Positions 27,031-34,791 of a stretch of 64,000 nt of DNA are shown piece after piece. The notes under the pieces are model-generated. The model saw only the letters and a list, made by a program, of their open reading frames with translations. It was not told the DNA's origin and made no database searches. The position numbers and the translations under genes were made by a program. Source of the stretch: Bernardetia sp963719525 (GTDB taxonomy: Bacteria; Bacteroidota; Bacteroidia; Cytophagales; Bernardetiaceae); the NCBI GenBank assembly GCA_963719525.1, contig CAVRCG010000004.1, forward strand, positions 3,472,001 through 3,536,000, in the 5' to 3' direction. How positions within the stretch are numbered: position 1 is the stretch's first letter; every line of letters begins with the position of its first letter.

Positions 27031-27684
27031 TTACGCAACAACTAATCCTTTATTCAAAACTATTTCTCTATCTGCCATTTTTGCCAGTTCTGGGTTGTGC
27101 GTAACGATTACAAAAGTTTGGCTAAATTCTTCTCTTAATGTAAAGAATAATTCGTGTAATTCATTTGCATTTTTACTGTCTAGGTTTCCACTTGGTTCGT
27201 CTGCAAAAACTAAGGCTGGAGAGTTTATCAATGCTCTTGCAACGGCTACACGCTGCTGTTCTCCACCTGAAAGTTCGGAAGGTTTATGGTCTTTTCTATC
27301 CAAAATTCCGAAACGTTCTAACAATTCGGCTGCTCGCTTTTCGGCTTCTTTGACTGATTTTTTACCAATAAAAGCAGGCATACAAACGTTTTCTAAAGCC
27401 GAAAATTCGGGCAACAGATTATGAAACTGAAAAATAAAACCGATTTCTTGGTTTCGAAAACTAGCTAATTGATTTGATTTTAATTTCTGAACTTCTACAC
27501 CATTGATAATTATTTCGCCTCCATCTGGTGAATCTAGCGTTCCCAAAATATGCAAAAGAGTAGATTTTCCTGCACCCGAAGAACCAGTAATTGCTACAAC
27601 CTCTTTTTTGGCAATTGATAAATCAATTCCCTGCAAGACTTCTAACGAACCGTACTTTTTTGTTATATTTTTGGCAATGAGCAT
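27031..27684 (-). CDS. ABC transporter ATP-binding protein, LolD/MacB type
   Basis: 217 residues from the internal ATG (MLIAKNITKKYG). Walker A TGSSGAGKS near 41-49, Q-loop IFQFHNLLPE, signature LSGGEQQRVAVARAL, Walker B ALVFADEPSGNLD and switch His in IVTHNPELA are all present. The short sequence with the QFHNLLP and ADEPSGNLD segments places it with the LolD/FtsE/MacB clade, which drives lipoprotein release or efflux. A longer frame extends 33 residues upstream and looks like a signal peptide plus Lys-rich stretch, which makes no sense in front of an ATPase, so I reject that start. No permease gene is adjacent. Confidence 0.9.
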   Translation of the reverse strand: MLIAKNITKKYGSLEVLQGIDLSIAKKEVVAITGSSGAGKSTLLHILGTLDSPDGGEIIINGVEVQKLKSNQLASFRNQEIGFIFQFHNLLPEFSALENVCMPAFIGKKSVKEAEKRAAELLERFGILDRKDHKPSELSGGEQQRVAVARALINSPALVFADEPSGNLDSKNANELHELFFTLREEFSQTFVIVTHNPELAKMADREIVLNKGLVVA

Positions 27685-27826
27685 AGATGTAGTTTTGTTT
27701 GCTTTTGCTTTTGGTTTTTGTTTTTGTTTTGCAAAGATACAACTACAAAAAAGCACAAACAAAACTATTTGTGCTTTTTTCATTCCCCTTAAATAATTTG
27801 TGTTTTTTCAGACACAGATTTTTAAT

Positions 27827-28510
27827 TTATCTTTTGAAATACAATTCTACTTTTTTCGGATTTGTTGTTGCTGTTTCCACTTTTAGATAATAGATTCCTG
27901 TAGTTTCGATTAAAAACGTTTTTGATTTTTCATTCGAAGTAGAAGTAAAATCAACTACTACATTTTTTCTATCTTCACTTATTAATTGTGCTTTCATATT
28001 TTCATCTTCAAAAGCAACTTTATACTGTGTTCCTGCTGAAAAAACAACTGTATATTCGTAAGATTTAGTGTTTGGTGTATTCATGTTGTACACTTTTACT
28101 CTTGAAAATCCTTCTGCATCTATTTTAGGTTTTTCGTCTTCCGTTAGTTCACGAGAAGCAATTACTACAGAAATATTACTTTTATCTTCTGGTAATATTA
28201 TTTCTAATTTATATTTTGTTGCAGAAGGAACACTAAATGAAAAATCTCTCTCATAAAGTGCATCTTCTCCATCTTCAGGATAGTAGTTTTTTGCAAATTC
28301 TTGACCTTTTTCGTCAATCAATTTCATTAGTATTCCTTCATACTTATCAGCAGGAAAAAGACGTATTACGTAATTTTTACCTTTTTCTACATTTACATCT
28401 AAGCTAGTCGATTTACGAATTTTATAAGTTTTTTTGTCTTTATATTCTTTTGGAAAAGCTCCAGCAAAATCGTTACTAGAAACCTCCGAACGCTCCGAAA
28501 TATTCAACAT
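27827..28510 (-). CDS. Predicted periplasmic beta-rich protein or detached M56 C-terminal region
   Basis: 227 residues, mainly beta strands, with features of a pre-peptidase C-terminal domain (SLDVNVEKGKNYVIRLFP, then KYKLEIILPEDKSNI) and a second similar half. No signal peptide is present although the composition is that of an exported domain. Its ATG overlaps the stop of the upstream frame in the sequence ATGTTGA. It is either a coupled separate gene or the C-terminal extracytoplasmic part of the M56 protein in front, which ends at its last membrane segment. The frame upstream of this ATG is closed by a TGA six bases before it, so a fusion would need a shift in a very small window. Confidence 0.6.
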   Translation of the reverse strand: MLNISERSEVSSNDFAGAFPKEYKDKKTYKIRKSTSLDVNVEKGKNYVIRLFPADKYEGILMKLIDEKGQEFAKNYYPEDGEDALYERDFSFSVPSATKYKLEIILPEDKSNISVVIASRELTEDEKPKIDAEGFSRVKVYNMNTPNTKSYEYTVVFSAGTQYKVAFEDENMKAQLISEDRKNVVVDFTSTSNEKSKTFLIETTGIYYLKVETATTNPKKVELYFKR

Positions 28511-29431
28511 ATTCTTTCAAGCAGCTCTGTCATAAAAACACACAAGAAAAGCACAGGAACAGCAAGCATAATTTTGAGCTTTGCGATTTTTTTAGAAGGC
28601 GATTTAGTAATCATAATGACACGTTTTTTAAGTAATGAATAATGATGAAATTTGGTAACAAAAGGTAGATTTCTACCTATAAAATGTTGATTGATAAGTA
28701 AATTGAGATACTGTTTTTTATCAGAAAAATGAGTAATCGTTTCTTTGTCTGCAAGATATTCGTGAGTATCTCTCAATGCTTTTTTATAGAAATAAATAAG
28801 AGGATTGAACCACAAAAGAAGTCCTAAAAATTCAATCAGAAGTAAATCTAAGCCGTGTTTTTGTCTGACATGTGCTTTTTCGTGTGTTATAATTTCGGCT
28901 TGTTCGGCTTCTGAAAAATCATTATTCTTCGAAAATAAAAATCCAACTAAAAAACGAAAAAGGCTCGGTTTCGGATTGTGTTTCTATAAGTGTGAAATTT
29001 TCTGCTTTACTTTTTATTTTAGATTTTGTTCCTTCAAAATAAAGTTTCAAAATCATTGATAAACCTAACAAAATTCTAACGAAAATAACTGTAATTCCTA
29101 AACCATAAATCAATAAAATCCACGTAGAAGGTTCTGAAAAAATGCTTTTAGCAGTTTCTGTAGTTGCATTATTCATTGCATCTCCATACGCTAAGAAAAC
29201 ATCAATTTCTGGAACAGTAACGGTTGTAGAATTTTCAAAAAATAATCCCAAAAAATTAGAAATATTGAGTGGAAAGAATGGCAAAACAAGCGTAAGCAGC
29301 AGAGCCGAAACCAAATATTTTCTATTCAGATTAAAGAACGTTTCGTTCTTCAAAAACAGGAAATAAGGAATGTAAAGCAAGACCAAAAACAAACTGCATT
29401 GGAGCAGATAATCAAAAAATAGTAGTTTCAT
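28504..29431 (-). pseudogene. M56 (BlaR1-type) metallopeptidase, frameshifted
   Basis: The membrane metalloprotease that senses a signal and cleaves the BlaI repressor. The first frame (29431-28922) has three membrane helices and the family segment PFSFFSWIFI, then stops. The next frame continues with EAEQAEIITHEKAHVRQKHG, which holds the zinc-binding HEKAH motif, followed by WFNPLIYFYKKALRDTHEYLADKE (described in two parts: WFNPLIYFYKK and ALRDTHEYLADKE) and a final membrane helix. The break lies at ATTTTCGAAGAATAATGA; deleting one base, or adding two, restores the gene. It sits 42 bases downstream of the blaI-like gene, the usual order. As read, the sensor is inactive because the catalytic motif is out of frame. 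Confidence 0.85.
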
Positions 29432-29473
29432 TTTTAATAGTGATTAATGGTAAATTGATAGTGATTAATGGAA

Positions 29474-29872
29474 TTACGATTTAGAGTTTTTGTCTTTTTT
29501 GTCCTCTTTTTTCGCTTCTTCTTTTTCCATCATTTTCATAATATCGTCTAGTTCTTCAATATCAATTTCTTCTTTTTTGGCAAAAAAAGAAACTAATTTT
29601 TTGAATGAACCATCAAAATATCTATCCAGAACATTTGTAGTGGCAAATTTTGCGTAATCTTCTCTACTTACTAATGGAAAATATTGATGTGTATTTCCGT
29701 AGGCTTTGTGTCCAACAAATTTTTTGGTTTCCAAAATTCGGATAATTGTTGAAACCGTTGTATAACTTGGTTTCTTTCCTTCAATTTTTTCAATTAATTC
29801 CTTGACAAATGCTTCTTTTGCTTCCCAAAGAAGTTGCATAATTTTTTCTTCGGCTTTTGTGAGTTCTTGCAT
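29474..29872 (-). CDS. BlaI/MecI/CopY-family repressor
   Basis: 132 residues. Winged-helix DNA-binding domain from LTKAEEKIMQLLWEAKEAFVK (helices 1-2, shown as LTKAEEKIMQLLW and EAKEAFVK) through SYTTVSTIIRILETKKFVGHK (recognition helix and wing), then a dimerisation region ending in an acidic and basic tail that is longer than usual (KEEAKKEDKKDKN). Members block their own promoter until a BlaR1/M56 peptidase cleaves them. The M56 partner follows directly but is frameshifted, so the repressor may be permanently on. Two matching dyads upstream, at about 29956-29971 and 30014-30029, are the likely operators. The ATG start is well placed. Confidence 0.92.
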   Translation of the reverse strand: MQELTKAEEKIMQLLWEAKEAFVKELIEKIEGKKPSYTTVSTIIRILETKKFVGHKAYGNTHQYFPLVSREDYAKFATTNVLDRYFDGSFKKLVSFFAKKEEIDIEELDDIMKMMEKEEAKKEDKKDKNSKS

Positions 29873-29917
29873 AATTTTTTTTTAGGGAAATGGAGATTAG
29901 GGATTAGGAAATGAAAA

Positions 29918-29943
29918 CACAGACTGGGAAGTCTGTGATACAG
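29918..29943. repeat. Short palindromic repeat with GATACAG tail
   Basis: CACAGACTGGGAAGTCTGTG followed by ATACAG: same build as the other short palindromes with a TAC(A) tail, with a different arm. It lies in the leader of the blaI-like gene. Confidence 0.5.
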
Positions 29944-29955
29944 AATTAAAACACT

Positions 29956-30029
29956 AACTAACTCTTTAGTTGATACAAACATAAAACATTAAAACTAATT
30001 ATGCAAGTCTTTCAACTAAGAGTTTAGTT
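29956..30029 (-). promoter_or_regulatory. Pair of probable BlaI-type operators
   Basis: Two dyads with identical half-sites, AACTAA-CTCT-TTAGTT (29956-29971) and AACTAA-GAGT-TTAGTT (30014-30029), whose centres are 58 bases apart, upstream of the blaI-like gene. Known BlaI/MecI operators are dyads with ACTA/TAGT-type half-sites, so these are the natural binding sites. The spacing of about 5.5 helical turns is an observation only. Confidence 0.6.
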
Positions 30030-30043
30030 ATTCTTTGAAAATA

Positions 30044-30079
30044 AAAAACTGAAAGCCTATTTTTAGACTTTCAGTTTTT
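30044..30079 (-). terminator. Terminator after the beta-barrel protein gene
   Basis: AAAAACTGAAAG pairs with CTTTCAGTTTTT around a 12-base loop; on the minus strand it ends in a T run. It lies 47 bases after the stop of the outer-membrane protein gene. Confidence 0.7.
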
Positions 30080-30092
30080 GAAAATGTTTATA

Positions 30093-30116
30093 CGACACTT
30101 GGAAAGTGTCGGCTAC
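30093..30116. repeat. CGACACTT palindrome with GGCTAC tail
   Basis: CGACACTTGGAAAGTGTCG plus GCTAC. Related arms occur at 5941-5964, at both ends of the 30851-31028 element and at about 31050. Intergenic. Confidence 0.65.
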
Positions 30117-30125
30117 TTTATGAAA

Positions 30126-30824
30126 TTACCTACGTAAAATAATTCCGAAAGAAGCATTTAACAGAGAAGGTTCTTCTTCACTAATTAATTCCGTTGTTTG
30201 ATTCAAAATACTTTCACTATTTGGCGAATAATAATAAGGAACATAACCAAAACCCACAAAAGGCGACAAATATAATTTTTCACTTAGCGCAAATTCATAG
30301 CCTATTTTCAAATTTATTTCTCCTCCAATTCCGTAAGCTCGTGCTGTTTCTCCATCAAACTCAAAGGTTTTATCATTGATTTGTCTTCCCAATATTCCAC
30401 CAATTCCAGAAATTCCTAATTCTGTATAAAAAGGAGTTGTGTCTTTTTGGAAATGAAGAATATAACCTAATTTTAAGAAATTTTGATTAAAACTAGAATT
30501 AAAATTTTCGTTTTCTGCACTACTTCCAAAACGAGAATAAGCAAGACCAATTCCGTGAGAAAAATCAGAATTTGAACCAAAAAGATACGAAACAGAAAGA
30601 CCAAAACCGTGAGAAAGTAAAGGTTGTTTGTTATCCAAAAATGGACGACTAAAATTATAAGTTTGAATGTTTTGATTCCATAAATTAGAATATAAATATT
30701 CATAACTTGCACCAAAACGAAGCTGTTGAGCGATTGATTTTTGTGTTAAAACGGTAAGAAAAAATCCTATTAAAAGGGTAGTTAAGAAGATAGAAAAAGA
30801 AGAAAAGACAAATTTATTTTTCAT
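30126..30824 (-). CDS. Outer-membrane beta-barrel protein
   Basis: 232 residues from the ATG at MKNKFVFSS. A signal peptide runs to about residue 33 (ends SIAQQ), followed by alternating strands of a small barrel: LRFGASYEYLYSNLW, GFGLSVSYLFG, FLKLGYILHF, FYTELGISGIGGILG, GEINLKIGYEFAL, LYLSPFVGFGYVPYYYS and a last strand ending FGIILRR. A terminal basic pair after an aromatic/hydrophobic strand is common in Bacteroidota porin-like proteins. A frame 18 residues longer exists upstream, but it puts charged residues in front of the signal peptide and overlaps a repeat element, so I reject it. Function unknown; probably structural or a small channel. Confidence 0.8.
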   Translation of the reverse strand: MKNKFVFSSFSIFLTTLLIGFFLTVLTQKSIAQQLRFGASYEYLYSNLWNQNIQTYNFSRPFLDNKQPLLSHGFGLSVSYLFGSNSDFSHGIGLAYSRFGSSAENENFNSSFNQNFLKLGYILHFQKDTTPFYTELGISGIGGILGRQINDKTFEFDGETARAYGIGGEINLKIGYEFALSEKLYLSPFVGFGYVPYYYSPNSESILNQTTELISEEEPSLLNASFGIILRR

Positions 30825-30850
30825 ATAATTATTTTTAGAAGTTAAGGTAG

Positions 30851-31028
30851 CTGACACTTTCCAAGGGCGTTGTTGCAACGGTCAGTTTGCTTTAAACGCA
30901 CTTTTTTGATTTTTTAGTCAAAAAAATGACTGTTTTTGAGCTAAAATGACTTATAAAACGCTAGTTTTTTTCAAAAAGTGCGTTTCCAGCGTTTCAGTCA
31001 ATGCAACAACGCCCTTTCCAAGTGTCAG
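30851..31028. repeat. 178-base inverted-repeat element between outer-membrane protein and amine oxidase genes
   Basis: Outer arms of 26 bases (30851-30876 and 31003-31028) are complementary except for a three-base block; both share CTGACACTT and AAGGGCGTTGTTGC. Inner arms AAACGCACTTTTT (from 30894) and AAAAAGTGCGTTT (from 30973) also pair. No open frame inside; it resembles a non-autonomous mobile element. Confidence 0.7.
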
Positions 31029-31077
31029 AAAACAAACATATTTAATCGCCACTTGGAAAGTGTTAACTACTAAAAGA

Positions 31078-32415
31078 CTATTTTTTGATTGTATTTAAAA
31101 GATTGATTACTTCTCTATAACCTGTTTCAACTGCACCTTGTACGGATTGATAGCCTGTTACTGCCATTGCTTCTCCTGCAAAAAATAATTTATCGTTTAC
31201 TGGTTTGGCTGCCGTTTTTCGTGCATCGCCTATGCCTACGCTACTGTATGAATATGCGCCTTTTACGAATGGATTTGTTGTCCAGTTTTCGACATGAGAA
31301 TCTACAAAATTTGCTGTGGCTTGTCCTTCGTACATGGTGTCTAATTCTGCTAAAAGTGCGTTTACGATTGCTTGGTCGCTTCCTAAAGCTGTTAGTTCTT
31401 CGGCTTGAACGCCCATTACGAAACCTAAAAGTACGTTATCATTCCCTACTTTTCCGACACTATCATCGGCATAAGCTGCACAAATTTTTCCTCCAATTAT
31501 ATTTTGTTCGTAAAATTTTGAGCTAAATTTCATAAATACTTTCATTCCTGCATCCATTCCAATTTTATTAAAAGCTGCCGTTTGTGCGCTCGGTAAAGCT
31601 GGCGAAAACTCAATATCTCCATCTTGCAGAATCGTAATCGGAACAGTAATAATTACTTTATCGGTTGTATAAATGCTATTATTGTTGTCTGTAATTGAAA
31701 TTTTATCAGTTGAATAATTGATTTTTTTGACAATGGTATTTAATTGAATTTTATCCTTTACATGAACGGCTATTTCTCTATCAATAAAATCAAAAAAGGT
31801 TTCTTCAAACTTCAAATCTTCGTCGCCAGAATTGAGTTTGTCTTCTTCTGTTGCATTGTATTTTGCTGATAATCTTGAAGCTGCTGCTCCTTGGTCGCCT
31901 GCACTATTTTCTACAATATATTTGTATTCTTCTCCAAAACCTTTTTGAGTAGCATATTCTTGATACGAAACATCGGGCAAACTATCGCCCTTGAAAATAT
32001 CTATGTCTTTTGGTAGTGATTCTCTAAGCTCGTTTTGAAACCAAAAAACGGCATCAGAATTATCTACACTAATTTTTGTCTTAGATTTGAGAGCAATATC
32101 TCCCAAAATAGTATTTGTTCCGTGCATCCATTGCGCCCCCAAATCAATCGGAAAATTGGCAAACGTATCTAGTTTTCCTACTCGTCCTCCGTATTTATTA
32201 CTCGCTTCCAAAATCTCAAAATCAATTCCTTTTGATTTCAAAACGTAAGCTGCATAAAGTCCTGCTGCACCTGCGCCAATAATCGTAACTTTTCCATCGT
32301 AATCAGTTTCTTCAAAAAGCGTATTGCTGTTACAAGAAGATAAAAAAGTGGAGGGCAAAAGTAATCCAGCAATAGAAACTAAAACTGACTGCTTTAAGAA
32401 ATTTCGTCTGTCCAT
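31078..32415 (-). CDS. FAD-dependent amine oxidase family protein, Tat/lipoprotein signal
   Basis: 445 residues. The N-terminus MDRRNFLKQS has a twin-arginine export motif, followed by a hydrophobic stretch and LSSC, a lipobox-like end, so the protein is likely folded with its cofactor and then exported to the periplasm. Dinucleotide fold: IIGAGAAGLYAAYVL (GxGxxG at 47-52), then Glu70 binding the ribose and YGGRV. The C-terminal FAD motif FFAGEAMAVTGYQSVQGAVE matches flavin monoamine oxidases. The region around LGAQWMHG matches substrate-binding relatives. Substrate unknown: polyamines, amino acids or another amine are possible. It stands alone. Confidence 0.9.
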   Translation of the reverse strand: MDRRNFLKQSVLVSIAGLLLPSTFLSSCNSNTLFEETDYDGKVTIIGAGAAGLYAAYVLKSKGIDFEILEASNKYGGRVGKLDTFANFPIDLGAQWMHGTNTILGDIALKSKTKISVDNSDAVFWFQNELRESLPKDIDIFKGDSLPDVSYQEYATQKGFGEEYKYIVENSAGDQGAAASRLSAKYNATEEDKLNSGDEDLKFEETFFDFIDREIAVHVKDKIQLNTIVKKINYSTDKISITDNNNSIYTTDKVIITVPITILQDGDIEFSPALPSAQTAAFNKIGMDAGMKVFMKFSSKFYEQNIIGGKICAAYADDSVGKVGNDNVLLGFVMGVQAEELTALGSDQAIVNALLAELDTMYEGQATANFVDSHVENWTTNPFVKGAYSYSSVGIGDARKTAAKPVNDKLFFAGEAMAVTGYQSVQGAVETGYREVINLLNTIKK

Positions 32416-32611
32416 GAGTTCTAAAATTAATAGTAGTAAAGTAACGGCAAATATATTCTATCTTATTTGATAATGATGTAAGAAAGCGTTTTTAATCAGT
32501 ATTAGCAAGAAAGGCTTATAGACAAAGTATAGACAACAGAAAAATAGCATCAACATTTACTTATAATGATTAATTTGAATTTATATTCTTATGTAAAATT
32601 GATTATTGAGC

Positions 32612-32782
32612 TTACTTTTTCCTAAACCATTTTGCACTGTTTTTTCCTATTTTATTCAAGGTTTGAATAGTTTGTAGTGTTTGATTAGGCTGGATAAATG
32701 TTCCCAAAACAGACGTATTTTTTACTACTGAATTATCGGTATGAATAATTTCTCCTTGCAAAAAATGTGTTTCATAGTTATT
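32612..32782 (-). pseudogene. Possible gene remnant of about 56 codons
   Basis: A minus-strand open stretch reading NYETHFLQGEIIHTDNSVVK, then NTSVLGTFIQPNQTLQTIQ and ending NSAKWFRKK before a stop. The composition is protein-like and the stretch ends at a normal stop, but there is no start: a stop (about 32783-32785) closes the frame just upstream. It may be the C-terminal end of a lost gene. The parent family is not recognised. Low confidence. Confidence 0.3.
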
Positions 32783-32792
32783 TTATGTAACA

Positions 32793-32821
32793 AAAACTGT
32801 ATTTTAAGAAAAATACAGTTT
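32793..32821. terminator. Hairpin with terminator-like shape
   Basis: AAACTGTATTTT pairs with AAAATACAGTTT around a very short loop. It lies upstream of the possible gene remnant and is not clearly linked to an intact gene. Confidence 0.4.
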
Positions 32822-32848
32822 CATACATTAAAAAAATAATATAAATAG

Positions 32849-32992
32849 TAAAGGTTATCACGGTTAATTTAGCAATGTTCATTTTTCCATAGCACTAGGT
32901 TTGCAAACCTAGTGCTATGGAAAAATAAGCACTTTTCGTTTTTTGCTAATTTATTGGTAATCAATACTGTAAATAACCGTAATAATGTTTAG
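32849..32992. repeat. GTTATCACGG inverted-repeat element, copy A
   Basis: About 144 bases. Left end TAAAGGTTATCACGGTTAAT, right end AACCGTAATAATGTTTA: an imperfect terminal inverted repeat. The interior carries a perfect 44-base palindrome (32882-32925) with arms CATAGCACTAGGTTTG and CAAACCTAGTGCTATG. No coding capacity. Other copies: 34645-34788 and, inverted, 37370-37512. Confidence 0.85.
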
Positions 32993-33014
32993 TAAATGAT
33001 TACTTATTACTACT

Positions 33015-33566
33015 TCAAACCCTAGGTTTCCAAGCAATCTCATCAGCTTTTACTTCGTGAGAAGTCATTCTTGACAACACAAAAATATAATCCGAAAGAC
33101 GGTTTAGATAACGAATTACTACTTCTTCTATGCCTTCTTCATTATGCAATTCTGTACAACGGCGTTCGGCTCTTCGACAAACTGTTCTTGCCAAATGACA
33201 AAACGAAACAGCTTGATGTCCACCGGGTAAGATAAAATGAGTCATGGGAGGTAATTCTTCATTCATCACATCAATTGCTACTTCTAGAGCTACAATATCA
33301 GGTTCATCAATTTGAGGAATGGCAATATGTGAAACTTTTTTTGGGTCAGATGCCAAAATAGAACCAATCGTAAACAAACGGTCTTGAATTTCTATCAAAA
33401 TCTCTTTTCGGTGTGCGAGTTCTTTTTGGTCACGAAGCATTCCGATATACGAGTTCAGTTCATCTACCGTTCCATACGATTCTATTCTTAGATTTGCTTT
33501 TGATACTCGTCTTCCACTAATAAGTGAAGTTGTTCCTTTGTCGCCTGTTTTGGTGTATATTTTCAT
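33015..33566 (-). CDS. Cob(I)yrinic acid a,c-diamide adenosyltransferase, PduO type
   Basis: Transfers adenosine from ATP to cob(I)alamin, making adenosylcobalamin in the cytoplasm. The 183 residues show the family's ATP-binding N-terminus YTKTGDKGTTSL, then RIESYGTVDELNSYIG, the conserved CRRAER helix and YLNRLSDYIFVLSR near the end. Its length fits the PduO-type monodomain enzyme, a trimer. The product is the cofactor of methylmalonyl-CoA mutase, whose small-subunit gene lies 10 kb away in this window and is frameshifted. The gene is not in an operon. The ATG start leads straight into the first conserved strand. Confidence 0.95.
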   Translation of the reverse strand: MKIYTKTGDKGTTSLISGRRVSKANLRIESYGTVDELNSYIGMLRDQKELAHRKEILIEIQDRLFTIGSILASDPKKVSHIAIPQIDEPDIVALEVAIDVMNEELPPMTHFILPGGHQAVSFCHLARTVCRRAERRCTELHNEEGIEEVVIRYLNRLSDYIFVLSRMTSHEVKADEIAWKPRV

Positions 33567-33861
33567 TGTATTTCTATCAGTTTAGGGTTTGGTTGCTAGA
33601 TTGTAATGAGTTTCAAATATACACAGACTATCTTTGATAAAAAATTTTGATAGTTTTATGCAAAATGTTTTTATGGTTTTGTTATTGATTAATAAACATT
33701 TACAAACCTAAAAATGACCAATAGTCATTTCTTTGATGCTTAGTCTAAAACTTTATTTTCAGAATAGCGTTAGTATTTCAATCTTTATCTACTAAATAAC
33801 TTTTTTAGTTTGGATAGACACTTTTTTAATCAATTATTTTTTCAACTATTTCATTCTTATT

Positions 33862-34521
33862 ATGACAAACAAATTATTTCAATCTTTACTTTTATCAGCC
33901 GTTTTATTTTTTGTAGGTGCGACTACTTCTTTTGCACAAGATATGGACAATACACCTGAAGAATCTGTAAGTTATGGCGCATTTACTTTATATGGAAATT
34001 TTCCTTTGAGTGATGAGTTTAAAGACCAAGCAAAATTTGGTGGAGGATTAGGTTTTGAAGGAGCATATTATTTCAATCCTTTAATTGGTTTTGCGTATTC
34101 TATTGATGGACAAATTAATCCTTACAATACAGATTTTAATCCTTTAATAACTGATGCACAACCTTGGGTTTATGGTAACTTGATGGGTGGTATTGAACTT
34201 TCCTTTCCAATTACTCCTGTTGTAGCTCCAGAATTTCGTGCCTTGGGTGGTCTTATGATTGCTCGTCGTCCAGAAATTAATTACCCTGCTAGTTTTGTAG
34301 AAGAAGCTATCGTTGCTCCTGCTTTTGCTTATTCTATAAGTGGTGGTTTGAAGTTTACTAATTATGATAGTGGGAGTGCTTTTCGTGTAGGTGTTCGTTA
34401 TTTAGCTGGTCAGCCAACTTTTGATGGAGATGATAACTTTTTTCAAGGAGATAATAAGACGAAAATAAATATTACGAATGCACAACTTTATGTTTCATTT
34501 GCTTTTCTTTCAAGAAAGTAA
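33862..34521 (+). CDS. Outer-membrane beta-barrel protein
   Basis: 219 residues with a clean signal peptide (cleavage near SFAQ-D, residue 25) and then the alternating strand pattern of an eight-stranded barrel: YGAFTLYGNFP, GGGLGFEGAYYF, GFAYSIDGQINPY, VYGNLMGGIELSF, FAYSISGGLKFTN, FRVGVRYLAGQ, and a last strand AQLYVSFAFLSRK. Such OmpW/porin-family-like proteins sit in the outer membrane; ligand unknown. A strong terminator follows at 34551-34587, so it is a single-gene unit. A repeat element begins 120 bases later. Confidence 0.82.
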   Translation: MTNKLFQSLLLSAVLFFVGATTSFAQDMDNTPEESVSYGAFTLYGNFPLSDEFKDQAKFGGGLGFEGAYYFNPLIGFAYSIDGQINPYNTDFNPLITDAQPWVYGNLMGGIELSFPITPVVAPEFRALGGLMIARRPEINYPASFVEEAIVAPAFAYSISGGLKFTNYDSGSAFRVGVRYLAGQPTFDGDDNFFQGDNKTKINITNAQLYVSFAFLSRK

Positions 34522-34550
34522 TAGTAATTGATAGAATATAATTGGACAAA

Positions 34551-34587
34551 AAAAATCTACTTAAATTTAATTTGAGTAGATTTTTTT
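34551..34587 (+). terminator. Terminator after the outer-membrane protein gene
   Basis: AAAAATCTACT pairs with AGTAGATTTTTT, with a loop of about 13 bases, ending in a T run. Confidence 0.85.
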
Positions 34588-34644
34588 ATGGAAAAGAACT
34601 TAAAACAGTAATTTCATTAATAATTTAACATTTTTAATCAATCA

Positions 34645-34788
34645 TTAAACGTTATCACGGTTAATTTAGTAATGTTCATTTTTCCATAGTGACAGGTTTG
34701 CAAACCTGTCGCTATGGAAAAATAAGACTGTTTTGATTTTCTGCAACTAATTGATTATCAGCCCTATAAACAACCGTGATAACGTTTA
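34645..34788. repeat. GTTATCACGG inverted-repeat element, copy B
   Basis: 144 bases with ends TAAACGTTATCACGGTTAAT and its complement AACCGTGATAACGTTTA (17 bases perfect). The central palindrome (34679-34722) has arms AGTGACAGGTTTG and CAAACCTGTCGCT: the sequence differs from copy A but pairing is kept, with one G-T. It ends three bases before the stop codon of the next gene. Confidence 0.88.
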
Positions 34789-34791
34789 TTA

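Noticed and set aside
27684..27783. Longer start for the LolD-like ATPase, adding 33 residues
   Set aside because: The added part looks like a signal peptide plus a Lys-rich stretch, which does not belong before a cytoplasmic ATPase domain.
28504..28510. A second frameshift joining the M56 gene to the beta-rich gene downstream
   Set aside because: It would have the opposite sign from the other breaks, has no TTCGAA, and the ATGTTGA overlap is a normal coupled start; kept as a possibility in the gene entry, not as a finding.
31167..31526. Plus-strand 119-codon frame opposite the amine oxidase gene
   Set aside because: Leu/Arg-rich shadow of a well-supported flavoprotein gene; no signal or domain.
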